From a candidate division WWE3 bacterium RIFCSPLOWO2_01_FULL_39_13 (GTDB taxonomy: Bacteria; Patescibacteriota; WWE3; 2-01-FULL-39-13): a stretch of DNA of 40,748 nucleotides. The position numbers and the translations under genes were made by a program. Each line of letters opens with the position of its first letter. Within the stretch, counting starts at the first letter, position 1. The notes below the pieces were generated by a model that ran no database searches, was not told the origin of the DNA, and was given only the letters and a program-made list of their open reading frames with translations. Below, in pieces: positions 15,268 to 24,391 of the stretch. Where the stretch lies: assembly GCA_001772665.1 (NCBI GenBank), contig MEVH01000014.1, forward strand, positions 1 through 40,748. Reading direction: 5' to 3'.

Positions 15268-15792
15268 ATGAAAGTTAAATACGTAAAAGACTTCGAGTAT
15301 GACGCTTTTATGATATGGATTATGTTGAGCGATGATGATCCTTCTGGTGTTAAAAACCGTGCCAAGAGCATGGGGATCAGTAAGACCGAATTGAAGCGAA
15401 TTTATGGAGTGGAAGATTATCAAGATGCAAAAGGTTATGTTGAAAATCTTGCCAAGAAAAAATATTCAAAATGTGAAGAGGACATAGACCGCGTTATTCC
15501 TCTATACCAGAAAGAATGGGATAAGATTAACGACACCTTTTCTAGCGAGGTCGAAAAGGTAACCGGCAGAAAATGGAAATACAACATTTACAAGGTAGTG
15601 GTCGGCCCGTTCCATCCCGGGATAAGTACTCAGGAGGGGGATACTGTAGTGAGAAGTGCTTTTGAAGATTCAGAAGGACAAAAAAGAATAACAGCGCATG
15701 AAATACTCATGTCCCACATCTGGTGCATATTCTTTGAGAAATTATCCACAGCTCAAACCATTAATGAGCAAATTAAAAGGTATTTATCTTAA
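15268..15792 (+). CDS. Hypothetical protein with a His-Glu motif
   Basis: 174 residues from the ATG at 15268; the ATG at 15259 overlaps a TATAAT box (15255-15260), so the second Met, 7 nt after the box, is the likely leaderless start. Charged helices fill the middle (YVENLAKKKYSKCEEDIDRV). Near the C-terminus, ITAHEILMSHIW resembles the HExxH helix of zinc peptidases, but the second His is displaced (H-E-x4-H), so catalysis is doubtful. Family not recognised. Confidence 0.5.
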   Translation: MKVKYVKDFEYDAFMIWIMLSDDDPSGVKNRAKSMGISKTELKRIYGVEDYQDAKGYVENLAKKKYSKCEEDIDRVIPLYQKEWDKINDTFSSEVEKVTGRKWKYNIYKVVVGPFHPGISTQEGDTVVRSAFEDSEGQKRITAHEILMSHIWCIFFEKLSTAQTINEQIKRYLS

Positions 15793-15980
15793 AGAAACAG
15801 ATTTCAACGAGTATTTATCAAATAGCATGGTGGTGCTAAATAGTAAAGAGTATTCAAATAAAAGCCTTGCATAAAAGTGTAGCCACCACTACATTTATTT
15901 CTGATTCTACATGCTTGCGCTTGATGAAGCCGAAAATGTTTAGGGACTTGTATTTTAGTCTATTTTCTGGGATTTCCTAA

Positions 15981-16355
15981 TTAAGTGTTGTCTTTAGATT
16001 TTATTGTGGAGTTCTCTTCGAGATCTGTTATTAGTTGAGATAGTCTATCGGTTTCTTCCAGACGAGACCTTGGATTTGTTTGAGAGTCTGGATTGGGTAT
16101 TTCTAGTTTTGGAGCTAAATCAAGAATATTCTCTAATTCCGTACGGGTTTCCATATTGTCGATAGCTAGTAGTGACGTCACATAGTATGGATACATCATA
16201 TATCCAATTGTTCCTGCTTCGTATTGGTCTCTTAAGAAGGTTAAATAATCAATGATTGCGTTCCGTTGCTTCTCGGGTTCTGGGTCTAAAATCGCGTTCC
16301 ACTTTTCGGATAGTACTTCGTCTAGTTTTTTTAGGTTTAAGATTTCTTTCATCAT
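15981..16355 (-). CDS. Hypothetical protein
   Basis: 124 residues, mostly helical, acidic: LDEVLSEKWNAILDPEPEKQ, then IIDYLTFLRDQYEAGTIGYMMYPYYVTSLLAID. No membrane segment or known motif. A TATACA box lies 6 nt upstream of the first ATG, in line with a leaderless start. It stands alone between intergenic regions. Confidence 0.5.
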   Translation of the reverse strand: MMKEILNLKKLDEVLSEKWNAILDPEPEKQRNAIIDYLTFLRDQYEAGTIGYMMYPYYVTSLLAIDNMETRTELENILDLAPKLEIPNPDSQTNPRSRLEETDRLSQLITDLEENSTIKSKDNT

Positions 16356-16453
16356 GGGTATTGTATAATAAATTACGATTTGATAAAGAGGCCAAATGCA
16401 GTGTGGTCTCCAGGGTGGTATGTGATTGATGAAGCATGCAAAAATAAAAGTTT

Positions 16454-16621
16454 CATAACACGGCAGGTTTTTTACGTGTTCTGTTATGAGGTTTTTATAC
16501 TCTCGATCAGGGCATATTAGACAATCCTCCGAAATAGTAGCGAATAGCTACACCTTAGCCCTGAATGAGTAAAAAAAGCCTCTGTGCCAAGCAGTTTCCT
16601 ACTGATAGTAGACGAACTGCT
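16454..16621 (+). ncRNA. Chain of three hairpins in a 312-nt intergenic region
   Basis: Between 16356 and 16668 no gene is seen. The region holds CATAACA (16454-16460)/TGTTATG (16482-16488) followed by GTTTTTAT, which could be a terminator; TCAGGGC (16507-16513)/GCCCTGA (16558-16564) enclosing GTAGC/GCTAC; and AGCAGTT (16590-16596)/AACTGCT (16615-16621). The gene at 16669 starts 47 nt later. It may be a leader RNA of that gene or a small RNA. Not recognised. Confidence 0.4.
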
Positions 16622-16668
16622 TGTCCGTCTCCTAAGATTGATGTGTAGTGTCGTTCACGCAAAAGATT

Positions 16669-17370
16669 ATGGATAAAAAATACTTAAGAAAAATACGACA
16701 ATTAGGACTAACAGGAGAGCAGGTGCGCCATGCCTTTGTTGATGGTATACAGACTATGGTTGAAACCCGGGAAAAGATGGGATCTGACTGGAAATTAGGT
16801 CACGACAGGTACAGTATTGTGGACTTGGAGCGTCTTATTCCAGAAAGTCATAGGGTATTCAAGGATAGATCCGTATTTATTTTTGATGCAAAGTATGGAT
16901 ATTGTGTTACTAAAAAAGACTCTAAAGGGATTATGCGTATATATCTGGATTTCCCGTATAGGGATAAGTTTGATGCCGGAGAAGCCAGTTATTTAATCCA
17001 CGAGATCGGTCATTACATAACAAAAAATAGATCAAAGAAGACTAAATATGAGCGTGAATTGGAGGCAATAAAATTACAACTTAAATTTGACAATCAGGTT
17101 AAGAACAAAGATTCCCGTAATTATTTACGTTCACTGGATTTTGCGGAATATGTTCTGGGGTTTTATGAGTTTTATACGAAATGGCTAGGTCTTGAGCCTA
17201 TTACAGTGACGACTATTGTTAATGCGATTTTAAAGTTTGCGTATGAAGACATCGGAAAAATATACAAGGACGAAACACCGCTTGAGCTTGGATGGTACAC
17301 GGTTTACGGAGTCTGCCTAGCTGAATTATTGTTGAATAATACACGTTGTAAACCTATCCCAAAACTCTAA
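16669..17370 (+). CDS. HExxH putative zinc metallopeptidase
   Basis: 233 residues from ATG at 16669; an in-frame GTG at 16648 is possible but has no ribosome site. The segment YLIHEIGHYITKN carries the HExxH zinc-binding motif (HEIGH), followed by charged helices with Glu residues (KYERELEAIK) that could supply the third ligand. No signal peptide or membrane helix, so probably cytoplasmic. Specific family and substrate not recognised. It follows the hairpin-rich region at 16.5 kb. Confidence 0.6.
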   Translation: MDKKYLRKIRQLGLTGEQVRHAFVDGIQTMVETREKMGSDWKLGHDRYSIVDLERLIPESHRVFKDRSVFIFDAKYGYCVTKKDSKGIMRIYLDFPYRDKFDAGEASYLIHEIGHYITKNRSKKTKYERELEAIKLQLKFDNQVKNKDSRNYLRSLDFAEYVLGFYEFYTKWLGLEPITVTTIVNAILKFAYEDIGKIYKDETPLELGWYTVYGVCLAELLLNNTRCKPIPKL

Positions 17371-17537
17371 GATGAATCGGTATTATTATGATTAAAGCCA
17401 AATCGTCAAAATTTTATGGTTTGCTAACTTGTATTTCCACCCTTTTTAACTTTTGAAAACGGGCTCCGCCCTCTTGCGGTTACGATGGTGTGGGCAACTG
17501 TCCTTACGATAGTTTCCGCATTAAATGTACATGGTTG

Positions 17538-17565
17538 TTGTAGTTTTGCGATTTTATCCTATAAT
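17538..17565 (+). promoter_or_regulatory. Promoter of Cys-rich small protein, copy 1
   Basis: TATAAT at 17560-17565, with a weak TTGTAG 16 nt upstream. The stretch from the -10 box through the AAGGAGG at about 17584-17590 is shared with the second copy at 34.1 kb. Confidence 0.6.
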
Positions 17566-17599
17566 ATAGCGTAATCCTAAGGAAAGGAGGTAAAGGCAA

Positions 17600-17707
17600 A
17601 TGAGAATGCGCAAGCTCTGGCAGCGCGTCCGAGTCTGGGTGCATCGAGCCATTTGCGGTCGTTGCAAACGCGACGACCACTGTGGACACTGTCCCTGCTG
17701 TCGTTGA
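17600..17707 (+). CDS. Cys-rich 35-residue protein, copy 1
   Basis: ATG at 17600, TGA at 17705-17707. A strong GAAAGGAGG lies about 10 nt upstream, and a TATAAT box is further up. The N-terminal half is basic with Trp (MRMRKLWQRVRVW). The C-terminal half is CGRCKRDDHCGHCPCCR, with Cys19, 22, 28, 31, 33 and 34 plus His27 and His30, well suited to bind zinc. The last 18 residues are identical to copy 2 at 34118-34219 although codons differ (AAA/AAG, GAC/GAT, TGT/TGC), which points to selection on the protein. No known family. A hairpin terminator follows, so it is a single-gene transcription unit. Confidence 0.75.
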   Translation: MRMRKLWQRVRVWVHRAICGRCKRDDHCGHCPCCR

Positions 17708-17738
17708 CAGCGGAGGTAAGTGGTTCACACTGGCCTGG

Positions 17739-17795
17739 GCGGTTATGTGGCTGACAAGCCAATTTACAAAACATAACCGCTCAGGATTTTCTCTT
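17739..17795 (+). terminator. Forked hairpin terminator, copy 1
   Basis: GCGGTTATG (17739-17747) pairs with CATAACCGC (17772-17780), enclosing a small TGGCT/AGCCA hairpin, followed by TCAGGATTTTCTCTTTTT. The same structure follows copy 2 at 34248-34305. Confidence 0.7.
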
Positions 17796-18080
17796 TTTGC
17801 CCCAGTTTTTAAACGTTTCAAGGCTTTAACTCTTTTGTAGCGATCGTTTCATTTGTGGTAGTCATTCATAGTAATCTTCCTTAAGGCATTTATTTTACCT
17901 TAAGTGGTGCACTTCGTTTTAGAATCAACACAGTTTTTAGGTCTTGACACTGCTCCTGTATAATCGTTCTAACACTGTTCACGGTTCGGGTCAGGGAATG
18001 ATCCTAAATTTTTTAGGATGCTAATCAATTATTTGAAGTGTTACTGAGAAAACTTGATAAGAAATGATAAGGAAATGAAG
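17796..18080. other. Intergenic region before the hsd operon
   Basis: No gene is seen. It holds CCTTAAGG (17879-17886) and CCTTAAG (17898-17904), spaced 12 nt, which could be an operator; a TATAAT at 17959-17964; and a perfect hairpin ATCCTAAA/TTTAGGAT (18001-18019). These probably include the promoter and control sites of hsdR. Confidence 0.4.
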
Positions 18081-20789
18081 ATGAATGAGGCGCAAACTCG
18101 AAAAAAATATATAGACGAGAAACTTAAAAAGGCGGGTTGGAAAAACATCATTCCATATGCCCCTGACCTCGATATTTCAAAACTCCACAAAACAGCTATA
18201 GAAGAATACCCAACTGAAAGAGGGCCTGCTGACTATGGCTTATTTTTACAAGGAATGTTAGTTGGAATAGTAGAGGCAAAAAAATTAGCCGTGGGGCCTC
18301 AAAATGTGCTCATGCAGGCTCATAGGTATGCCGATGCAATGGTTTTAAGGGATTCAGGGGCGCCTCCTTATGGAGTTCCATTCATCTACTCAACAAATGG
18401 CACTGTTATTTGGTTTGAGGATTTAAGGCATGATTACAGTAGGTCAAGAAAAGTAGCCGGATTTCATACACCAGAAGCAATAGATGAATTTATGAATTTT
18501 GACCTCAACACAAAGTTAGACTGGTTTACTAACAATCCACCAAATGCAAAAAAGCTAAGGTACTACCAAAAAGAAGCCATAGAAAATATTGAGAAAGCAA
18601 TACAGCAGAACAAAAGAGCAATGCTTGTTGCTATGGCTACTGGTACGGGAAAAACATACACGGTTGCATCTTTGATTTACAGGTTACTAAAATCAGGGGC
18701 TAGTAAAAGAGTCCTGTTTTTGGTTGATAGAAAGGCTTTGGCGGCGCAAGCTGTAACCGAATTTGCTTCATACGAGACTGAGGATAATCTGAAATTTAAT
18801 CAGATATATCAAGTATATAGCCAACAATTTCAAAATGGCTTTTTTAGCGCCGATGAGAAAATTGATTTTACTGTATTACCAAATTCATATCTTACCAATC
18901 CAGACGGGAGTCAGGTTTTTGTTTATGTAAGCACAATCCAAAGAATGAGAATTAATCTTTTTGGTAAAGAAGGAATGTTCTCGGAAAGCGGAGATTTTGA
19001 CCCAGAAGATGATGCAGACAAGCTGGATATCCCTATTCATGCTTTTGATACCATAATTGCAGATGAATGCCACAGAGGTTACACGGCAGAAGAAACCAGC
19101 AAATGGCGAGAGGTATTAGATCATTTCGATGCCACGAAAATAGGCTTAACAGCAACTCCTGCTGCACACACAACATCATATTTTAAAAATATTGTATACA
19201 GATATCCTTACGAGAAAGCGGTTCAAGATGGGTATTTAGTCGATTATGATGCTGTGAAAATTAATTCGGGCATCAGGTTGCAAGGACTAACAATCAAGGC
19301 AGGTGATGAAATAGAAAACATCGATCCAGATACTGGTGTACAACAACTAGACCTTCTAGAAGACGAAAAACAATTTGAGGCTTCTGATATAGAACGAAAG
19401 GTTACCTCTCCAGATAGCAACAGAAAGATAATCGAAGAGATAAAAAAATATACAGAAGAGCACGAAAAAGAAACTGGAAGATTTCCTAAAATATTAATTT
19501 TTGCCCATAACGATTTACAACACACATCACACGCAGATCAAATAGTAGACCTTTGTCGAGATGTCTTTGGTAGAGGCGATGCGTTTGTCCAGAAAATTAC
19601 AGGAGCACCAAATGTTGATAGGCCATTGCAAAGAATAAAAGAGTTTAGAAATAGACCTGATCCACACATTGTTGTTACGGTAGATATGTTAACTACAGGA
19701 GTAGATATACCTGCACTCGAATACCTCGTTTTTATGAGATCTGTTAAGTCAAGAATTCTATTTGAACAAATGATGGGTAGAGGCACTAGACTTTGTAAGC
19801 AATTTCCAAACGGTTTAGATACACCACCAAAGACTAACTTTACGGTTTTCGATTGTTTCGGAGGCACACTTTTAGAAAGTTTTAGAAATGAAACCGGAAT
19901 AACAGAAACCGCACCTCTTTTACCAACACGGTCTCTTGAACAAATAATTGAAGATATTAGCAATAATGTTGACCTTGAGTACAATACTCGCTGTTTAATA
20001 AAGCGGCTTCAAAGGATAAATAAAACAATAACGGCAGAAGGCCGGGAAATGTTAGAAAAGTTTATAGAAGATGGCGATATAGGCGAATTTGCAAAGAATT
20101 TACCCGAAATGCTCGATAATGAAAGGGGCAAAACTCTAAAGCTTCTTACTAACCAAGAGTTTATAAATTTTCTTAGAAACTATCCTAGAGCTCCAAGGCG
20201 ATTTATTAAGGCTATTGAGTCAGAAGATACTGTTACTTCAGAATATGTATTTAGAACAACTGATGGAAAAGAATTAAAAATAGGAGATTATATAGAGGCT
20301 TTCGAAAGGTTTGTAAAAGAAAATCCCGAGCATGTAGAAGCGATCTCTATAGTATTGGATAAGCCCAAAAAGTGGGGCACACAGGCTCTAAGAGAGCTTA
20401 GAGCATCTCTTAGACAACAACCCGAGAGGTTTACAGAAGACAATTTAAGAAAGGCATATAAATACCCGCTTGCCGATATTATCTCAATGGTCAAGCACGC
20501 AGGAAAAGATGAACCTATTTTATCTGCAAAGGAACGTATTGATCTTGCTATAGAGAAGGTTTTTGGTAACACTAAACTATCTCCTCAACAAGAAAAGTGG
20601 GTTTCGTTGATAAGCTCACATTTAATAGAAAATTTAACTATAGAAAAGGAAGATTTTAACAATATGCCAATATTTGTTGATAGTGGAGGTAGTTTTCAAA
20701 AGGTTAATCGAGATTTCGATAATAATTTAGAGGTGTTTATTAATCAGATAAATTTGGCAATACCGGAGGTTTACGCTTATGCAAAATAA
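18081..20789 (+). CDS. hsdR: Type I restriction enzyme, R subunit
   Basis: 902 residues from the ATG at 18081, which has TAAGGA 7 nt upstream; the frame extends 27 nt further to a TTG. HsdR cuts unmodified DNA after ATP-driven translocation, as part of the R2M2S complex. The N-terminal nuclease domain has PADYGLFLQGMLVGIVEAKK (Asp then Glu-x-Lys). Helicase motif I is ATGTGKT (about 186-192), motif II is DECH (Asp about 328), and TATPAAHT and MGRGTRLCKQ are motifs III and VI. A helical C-terminus would bind HsdM. The stop overlaps hsdM by 11 nt. Intact and probably active. Confidence 0.95.
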   Translation: MNEAQTRKKYIDEKLKKAGWKNIIPYAPDLDISKLHKTAIEEYPTERGPADYGLFLQGMLVGIVEAKKLAVGPQNVLMQAHRYADAMVLRDSGAPPYGVPFIYSTNGTVIWFEDLRHDYSRSRKVAGFHTPEAIDEFMNFDLNTKLDWFTNNPPNAKKLRYYQKEAIENIEKAIQQNKRAMLVAMATGTGKTYTVASLIYRLLKSGASKRVLFLVDRKALAAQAVTEFASYETEDNLKFNQIYQVYSQQFQNGFFSADEKIDFTVLPNSYLTNPDGSQVFVYVSTIQRMRINLFGKEGMFSESGDFDPEDDADKLDIPIHAFDTIIADECHRGYTAEETSKWREVLDHFDATKIGLTATPAAHTTSYFKNIVYRYPYEKAVQDGYLVDYDAVKINSGIRLQGLTIKAGDEIENIDPDTGVQQLDLLEDEKQFEASDIERKVTSPDSNRKIIEEIKKYTEEHEKETGRFPKILIFAHNDLQHTSHADQIVDLCRDVFGRGDAFVQKITGAPNVDRPLQRIKEFRNRPDPHIVVTVDMLTTGVDIPALEYLVFMRSVKSRILFEQMMGRGTRLCKQFPNGLDTPPKTNFTVFDCFGGTLLESFRNETGITETAPLLPTRSLEQIIEDISNNVDLEYNTRCLIKRLQRINKTITAEGREMLEKFIEDGDIGEFAKNLPEMLDNERGKTLKLLTNQEFINFLRNYPRAPRRFIKAIESEDTVTSEYVFRTTDGKELKIGDYIEAFERFVKENPEHVEAISIVLDKPKKWGTQALRELRASLRQQPERFTEDNLRKAYKYPLADIISMVKHAGKDEPILSAKERIDLAIEKVFGNTKLSPQQEKWVSLISSHLIENLTIEKEDFNNMPIFVDSGGSFQKVNRDFDNNLEVFINQINLAIPEVYAYAK

Positions 20790-22197
20790 TACTGATGTTG
20801 TAAATAAATTATGGGGATTTTGCCACATTCTAAGACATGACGGAATGGATTATGGCGACTATGTAGAACAGCTAACATTCCTGCTATTTCTTAAAATGGC
20901 AGACGAAAAAGGTGTTGAGATTCCTAAGGCATACTCATGGGAAGTACTTAAATATAAATCGGGAACAGATCTCACAGATTTTTATCAAGATCTATTAAGA
21001 ACTTTATCTAAAGAAGATGGCATTCTAGGGGATATTTTTGCAGAGGCTCTATCAAAATTCACAAAGCCCGTAAATCTCAAAAAGCTTATCGACCTTATAG
21101 ATGACATTGATTGGTCTGGTTTGAATGTTGATGTAAAGGCAGAAGCCTATGAGGGTTTACTTGAAAAGTCTGCGAGTGAAGGTAAAAAGGGTGCTGGGCA
21201 ATACTTTACGCCTAGGGTTTTGATCAATGCGATTGTTAGATGTGTTAAGCCAGATCCTAGAGTTTCAAAAGAGTTTACAGTATCAGATCCCGCATCTGGT
21301 ACGGGTGGGTTTTTGGTTTCGGCGTATCAATGGTTTTTAGACGAAGTTGGAAGTGCTATTAATCGTGATGATTTAGATAGGATTAGGAAGCAAACTTATT
21401 ATGGTACAGAGCTTGTGGCAAGACCAAGGAGACTTGCTCTAATGAATTTATATCTGCATGGAATACTTTCACAGATAAGATTAGCTGATTCAATTTACGA
21501 GCCTGATAAAGGTGATCGGTTTGATGTAGTACTTACAAATCCTCCTTTTGGTACTAAGGGAGCAAATCAAGTGCCCGAAAGGCAAGATTTTACTATTGGT
21601 ACAAGTAACAAGCAGTTAAATTTTGTACAGCATATATTAACCATATTAAAATCAGGCGGAAGAGCAGCGGTTGTTTTACCAGACAATGTTTTATTTGCAG
21701 ATCAGGCAGGGGAAATTTTTAAAATCTTAATGCAGGATTGTAATTTGCACACAATCTTAAGACTTCCAAGAGGTACATTTACTCCATATTCACAAGGTGT
21801 TAAAGCAAATGTAATCTTTTTCACTAAAGGTTTGCCGACAGAAAAAGTTTGGATTTATGATGCCAGAACTAATGTCCCTATAGTTACTAAAAAAGATAGA
21901 CCATTAACAGATAAGCACTTTGATGAATTTGTTAAATGTTATGGAGATAATCCAGGCGGAACTTCTAAACGAAGTGAAGATTGTTCAAAAGAAGGCAGAT
22001 GGAAACCGTTTTCAATAGAACAAGTAAAAGAAAGAAATTACAAGTTAGATAGCTTTAAATGGTTAAAAGATGAGGATCTAGAAGACCCCGACGATCTACC
22101 AGACCCAGAAGAATTAATAACCGACATTTTATCCGAACTAAAAGAAGCTATCGATGGATTAGAAAAAATACAGGAGGAACTGGAGAATGGAGACTGA
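20779..22197 (+). CDS. hsdM: Type I DNA methyltransferase, M subunit
   Basis: 472 residues. HsdM makes N6-methyladenine in the target and protects host DNA. The N-terminal helical domain (VEQLTFLLFLKMADEKG) is typical. The SAM motif is DPASGTGGF (Asp170 onward), and the catalytic motif is NPPF (Asn254). GAGQYFTPR before motif I is the usual hsdM signature. It overlaps hsdR and hsdS by 11 nt each, so the three are one operon. Complete. Confidence 0.95.
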   Translation: MQNNTDVVNKLWGFCHILRHDGMDYGDYVEQLTFLLFLKMADEKGVEIPKAYSWEVLKYKSGTDLTDFYQDLLRTLSKEDGILGDIFAEALSKFTKPVNLKKLIDLIDDIDWSGLNVDVKAEAYEGLLEKSASEGKKGAGQYFTPRVLINAIVRCVKPDPRVSKEFTVSDPASGTGGFLVSAYQWFLDEVGSAINRDDLDRIRKQTYYGTELVARPRRLALMNLYLHGILSQIRLADSIYEPDKGDRFDVVLTNPPFGTKGANQVPERQDFTIGTSNKQLNFVQHILTILKSGGRAAVVLPDNVLFADQAGEIFKILMQDCNLHTILRLPRGTFTPYSQGVKANVIFFTKGLPTEKVWIYDARTNVPIVTKKDRPLTDKHFDEFVKCYGDNPGGTSKRSEDCSKEGRWKPFSIEQVKERNYKLDSFKWLKDEDLEDPDDLPDPEELITDILSELKEAIDGLEKIQEELENGD

Positions 22198-23527
22198 AGA
22201 TATCAAATGGAAACAATACAAACTTGGTGACATTGCGGAATACCAAAACGGTAGAGCTTTTAAAAAAAGTGAATGGAAAAAATACGGATTACCTATAATC
22301 AGAATTCAAAATCTCACGGGAAGTACAAAAATAGTCAATTATGCTGATAATAACTACGACGATAAATTTTCAGTTAAGGAAGGGGATTTGTTGTTATCAT
22401 GGTCAGCAACTTTAGGCGTCTATAATTGGATAGGAAAAGACGCGTGGTTAAATCAGCACATATTCAAGGTAAATCCTAACGAGAATATTGTAACCAAGGA
22501 TTTTTGTTTTTACATTCTTCAAAAAGCAATAAAGGAACTTTCTTCAAAAACACATGGGACGGGAATGGTGCATATAACAAAAAAGATTTTTGAAGATCAC
22601 TTAATATCTTTGCCTGAAAAGATCAGCGATCAAATTAAATTAACAAAAAAGCTTGATGATATAGGCGAATATAAAAGTAGTGTGTCTGGCACACTTATTT
22701 CATCTTCAATTAAAGCCAGTTTCTTTCGCCAAGCAATCCTCCACGCTGCAGTCACCGGCAAATTGACAAAGGATTGGAGAATTAAGAACCCAAAATCAAC
22801 ACCTGTTCAGGAAATTATAAATAAGATCAAAACCAAACGACTAGATGAGGCTAAAACAGCTTCTAAACGCAAGGGAATTGAGCGTATATACGCCGAAGAC
22901 GAAAACAATTCTAATTCTGATTTACCAGAGGAGTGGGAATTTGTTTCACTAGCAAAGTTGTGTAAATCCTTTGATTACGGAACTTCTAAAAAGTCATCAA
23001 AAACTGGTAAGATCCCTGTTTTAAGAATGGGAAATCTCCAAGAAGGCAGTATTAACTGGGAAAATTTAGTGTATACCTCAGATAAGCCAGAGGTTGAAAA
23101 ATACAAATTGCAACCAAATACCGTTCTCTTTAATAGAACCAATAGCCCTGAATTGGTCGGAAAAACCTCAATATACAAAAGTACCCGAGACGCAATCTTT
23201 GCGGGATATCTAATTAGAATAGTGAATTATCCGGAATTAGATCCTGACTATTTAAATTATTATCTTAATTCTTCACATGCAAAATCATACTTTCGTGATA
23301 TCAAAACCGATGGCGTAAGCCAGTCAAACATAAACGCACAAAAATTAAGCAAGGTAGGAATACCTTATTGTTCTATTCAAGAACAGAAAGAAATCGTAAA
23401 AAGGGTAGAAAAGTTATTTGCGCTCCAAGAAGACATTTTAAAAAAGATCGGCGATGCCGAAGTTAAATCAGAACAGCTCACTCAATCTGTCTTAAATAAA
23501 GCTTTTAGTGGAGGGTTGGTAAATTGA
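22187..23527 (+). CDS. hsdS: Type I restriction-modification specificity subunit
   Basis: 446 residues. Two target-recognition domains: about 8-165 (WKQYKLGDIAEYQNGRAF to LPEKISDQIK) and about 245-400 (LPEEWEFVSLAKLCKSFDYG to IPYCSIQEQKEIVKRVEKLF). They are separated by the conserved helix (LTKDWRIKNPKSTPVQEI) and followed by a second spacer helix. Each domain reads one half of a bipartite target. The S subunit sets the target for both cutting and methylation. It overlaps hsdM by 11 nt. Complete, so the system looks functional. Confidence 0.93.
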   Translation: METEDIKWKQYKLGDIAEYQNGRAFKKSEWKKYGLPIIRIQNLTGSTKIVNYADNNYDDKFSVKEGDLLLSWSATLGVYNWIGKDAWLNQHIFKVNPNENIVTKDFCFYILQKAIKELSSKTHGTGMVHITKKIFEDHLISLPEKISDQIKLTKKLDDIGEYKSSVSGTLISSSIKASFFRQAILHAAVTGKLTKDWRIKNPKSTPVQEIINKIKTKRLDEAKTASKRKGIERIYAEDENNSNSDLPEEWEFVSLAKLCKSFDYGTSKKSSKTGKIPVLRMGNLQEGSINWENLVYTSDKPEVEKYKLQPNTVLFNRTNSPELVGKTSIYKSTRDAIFAGYLIRIVNYPELDPDYLNYYLNSSHAKSYFRDIKTDGVSQSNINAQKLSKVGIPYCSIQEQKEIVKRVEKLFALQEDILKKIGDAEVKSEQLTQSVLNKAFSGGLVN

Positions 23528-23528
23528 T

Positions 23529-24314
23529 ATGAAATTTTTACAGAATAAATTCATCATTTTAGCTACAATATCTATCTTTATTACAGTTTTAGTCTTGCTT
23601 TATTTTTACGGATACAAGTTGGGCGTCGTGCAAGAGGAGGCTTCCTCAATCATTGTAAATGCAATACTGATGCTACTTGCAACTTTTATTGGTATTTCAT
23701 TACCTCTTTATGCAAACTCTGAAAATGAGAGACAAAGGAAAAACGAAGAATTAAAAACCTCTTACATTTCTATAGCACGATATGTTGGAGAAGAGCTAGC
23801 AGATAACATAATTCAAATTGAAGACTTAATGTCTAATAACAAAAAAACAATCAAAGAATTGAAAGATAAACTTGCCCAGACCACTGAAGAACAAGGGGCT
23901 CGACAGTTATTAGGCGTCTGGAAAGCTTTTTCAGATGACTTATTAATTGGGCTAGAAGATATCAACCATAGGGCATTGATTATGTCGGGGGTCCTCACGA
24001 AACTTCCTGACAATGTCGTAAATTCGGAAATAAAACTCGCCTACTCTAAGATGGCTAATCTAAAACAAAGACTTAGAAGAATATCATTTTTCTTTGGAAT
24101 GATACTTCTTCCACCGCCCGATTTCCCCAAGCAAGTAATTATGGGTATGTTAAAAAGCAAAGTTCCAGAGTCAATCAAAAGTGTTACTGAAGATATTAAT
24201 ATATTTATTGAATCTGCGAGAGGGGCTATTAAGAAAATCAACAAAATAATCGAACCGTATGGGAAGGAAATAAAAATTGTAGTTGATGGAAATCAAAATA
24301 TGCAGAATTTATGA
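23529..24314 (+). CDS. Membrane protein in the restriction operon, unidentified
   Basis: 261 residues, starting 1 nt after the hsdS stop, so almost surely co-transcribed. Two membrane helices lie at about 8-28 and 42-62, then a charged helical region (ENERQRKNEELKTSYISIAR) and a long cytoplasmic-type domain with coiled-coil parts. No family recognised. Its place inside a type I restriction-modification operon suggests an accessory defence role, for instance abortive infection by membrane damage, but this is only inferred from position. A possible 18-codon frame at 24311-24367 overlaps its stop as ATGA. Confidence 0.6.
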   Translation: MKFLQNKFIILATISIFITVLVLLYFYGYKLGVVQEEASSIIVNAILMLLATFIGISLPLYANSENERQRKNEELKTSYISIARYVGEELADNIIQIEDLMSNNKKTIKELKDKLAQTTEEQGARQLLGVWKAFSDDLLIGLEDINHRALIMSGVLTKLPDNVVNSEIKLAYSKMANLKQRLRRISFFFGMILLPPPDFPKQVIMGMLKSKVPESIKSVTEDINIFIESARGAIKKINKIIEPYGKEIKIVVDGNQNMQNL

Positions 24315-24391
24315 TAGAAAAACGAGAATTGGCAAATAAAATAGTTGAGATTATGGGGAGATTATAAACAACCAAGATTGTAATTACACAG

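Noticed and set aside
17739..17780. Resemblance of the forked hairpin to an integron attC site
   Set aside because: The arms (GTTATG/CATAAC) partly fit the core-site pattern, but a T-tract follows the stem as in a terminator and no integron integrase is present. Kept only as the module-swapping observation.
17504..17821. Minus-strand open frames opposite the Cys-rich small protein (also at 33935-34267)
   Set aside because: The promoter, ribosome site, terminator and silent codon changes all support the plus-strand frame. The antisense frames are shadows.
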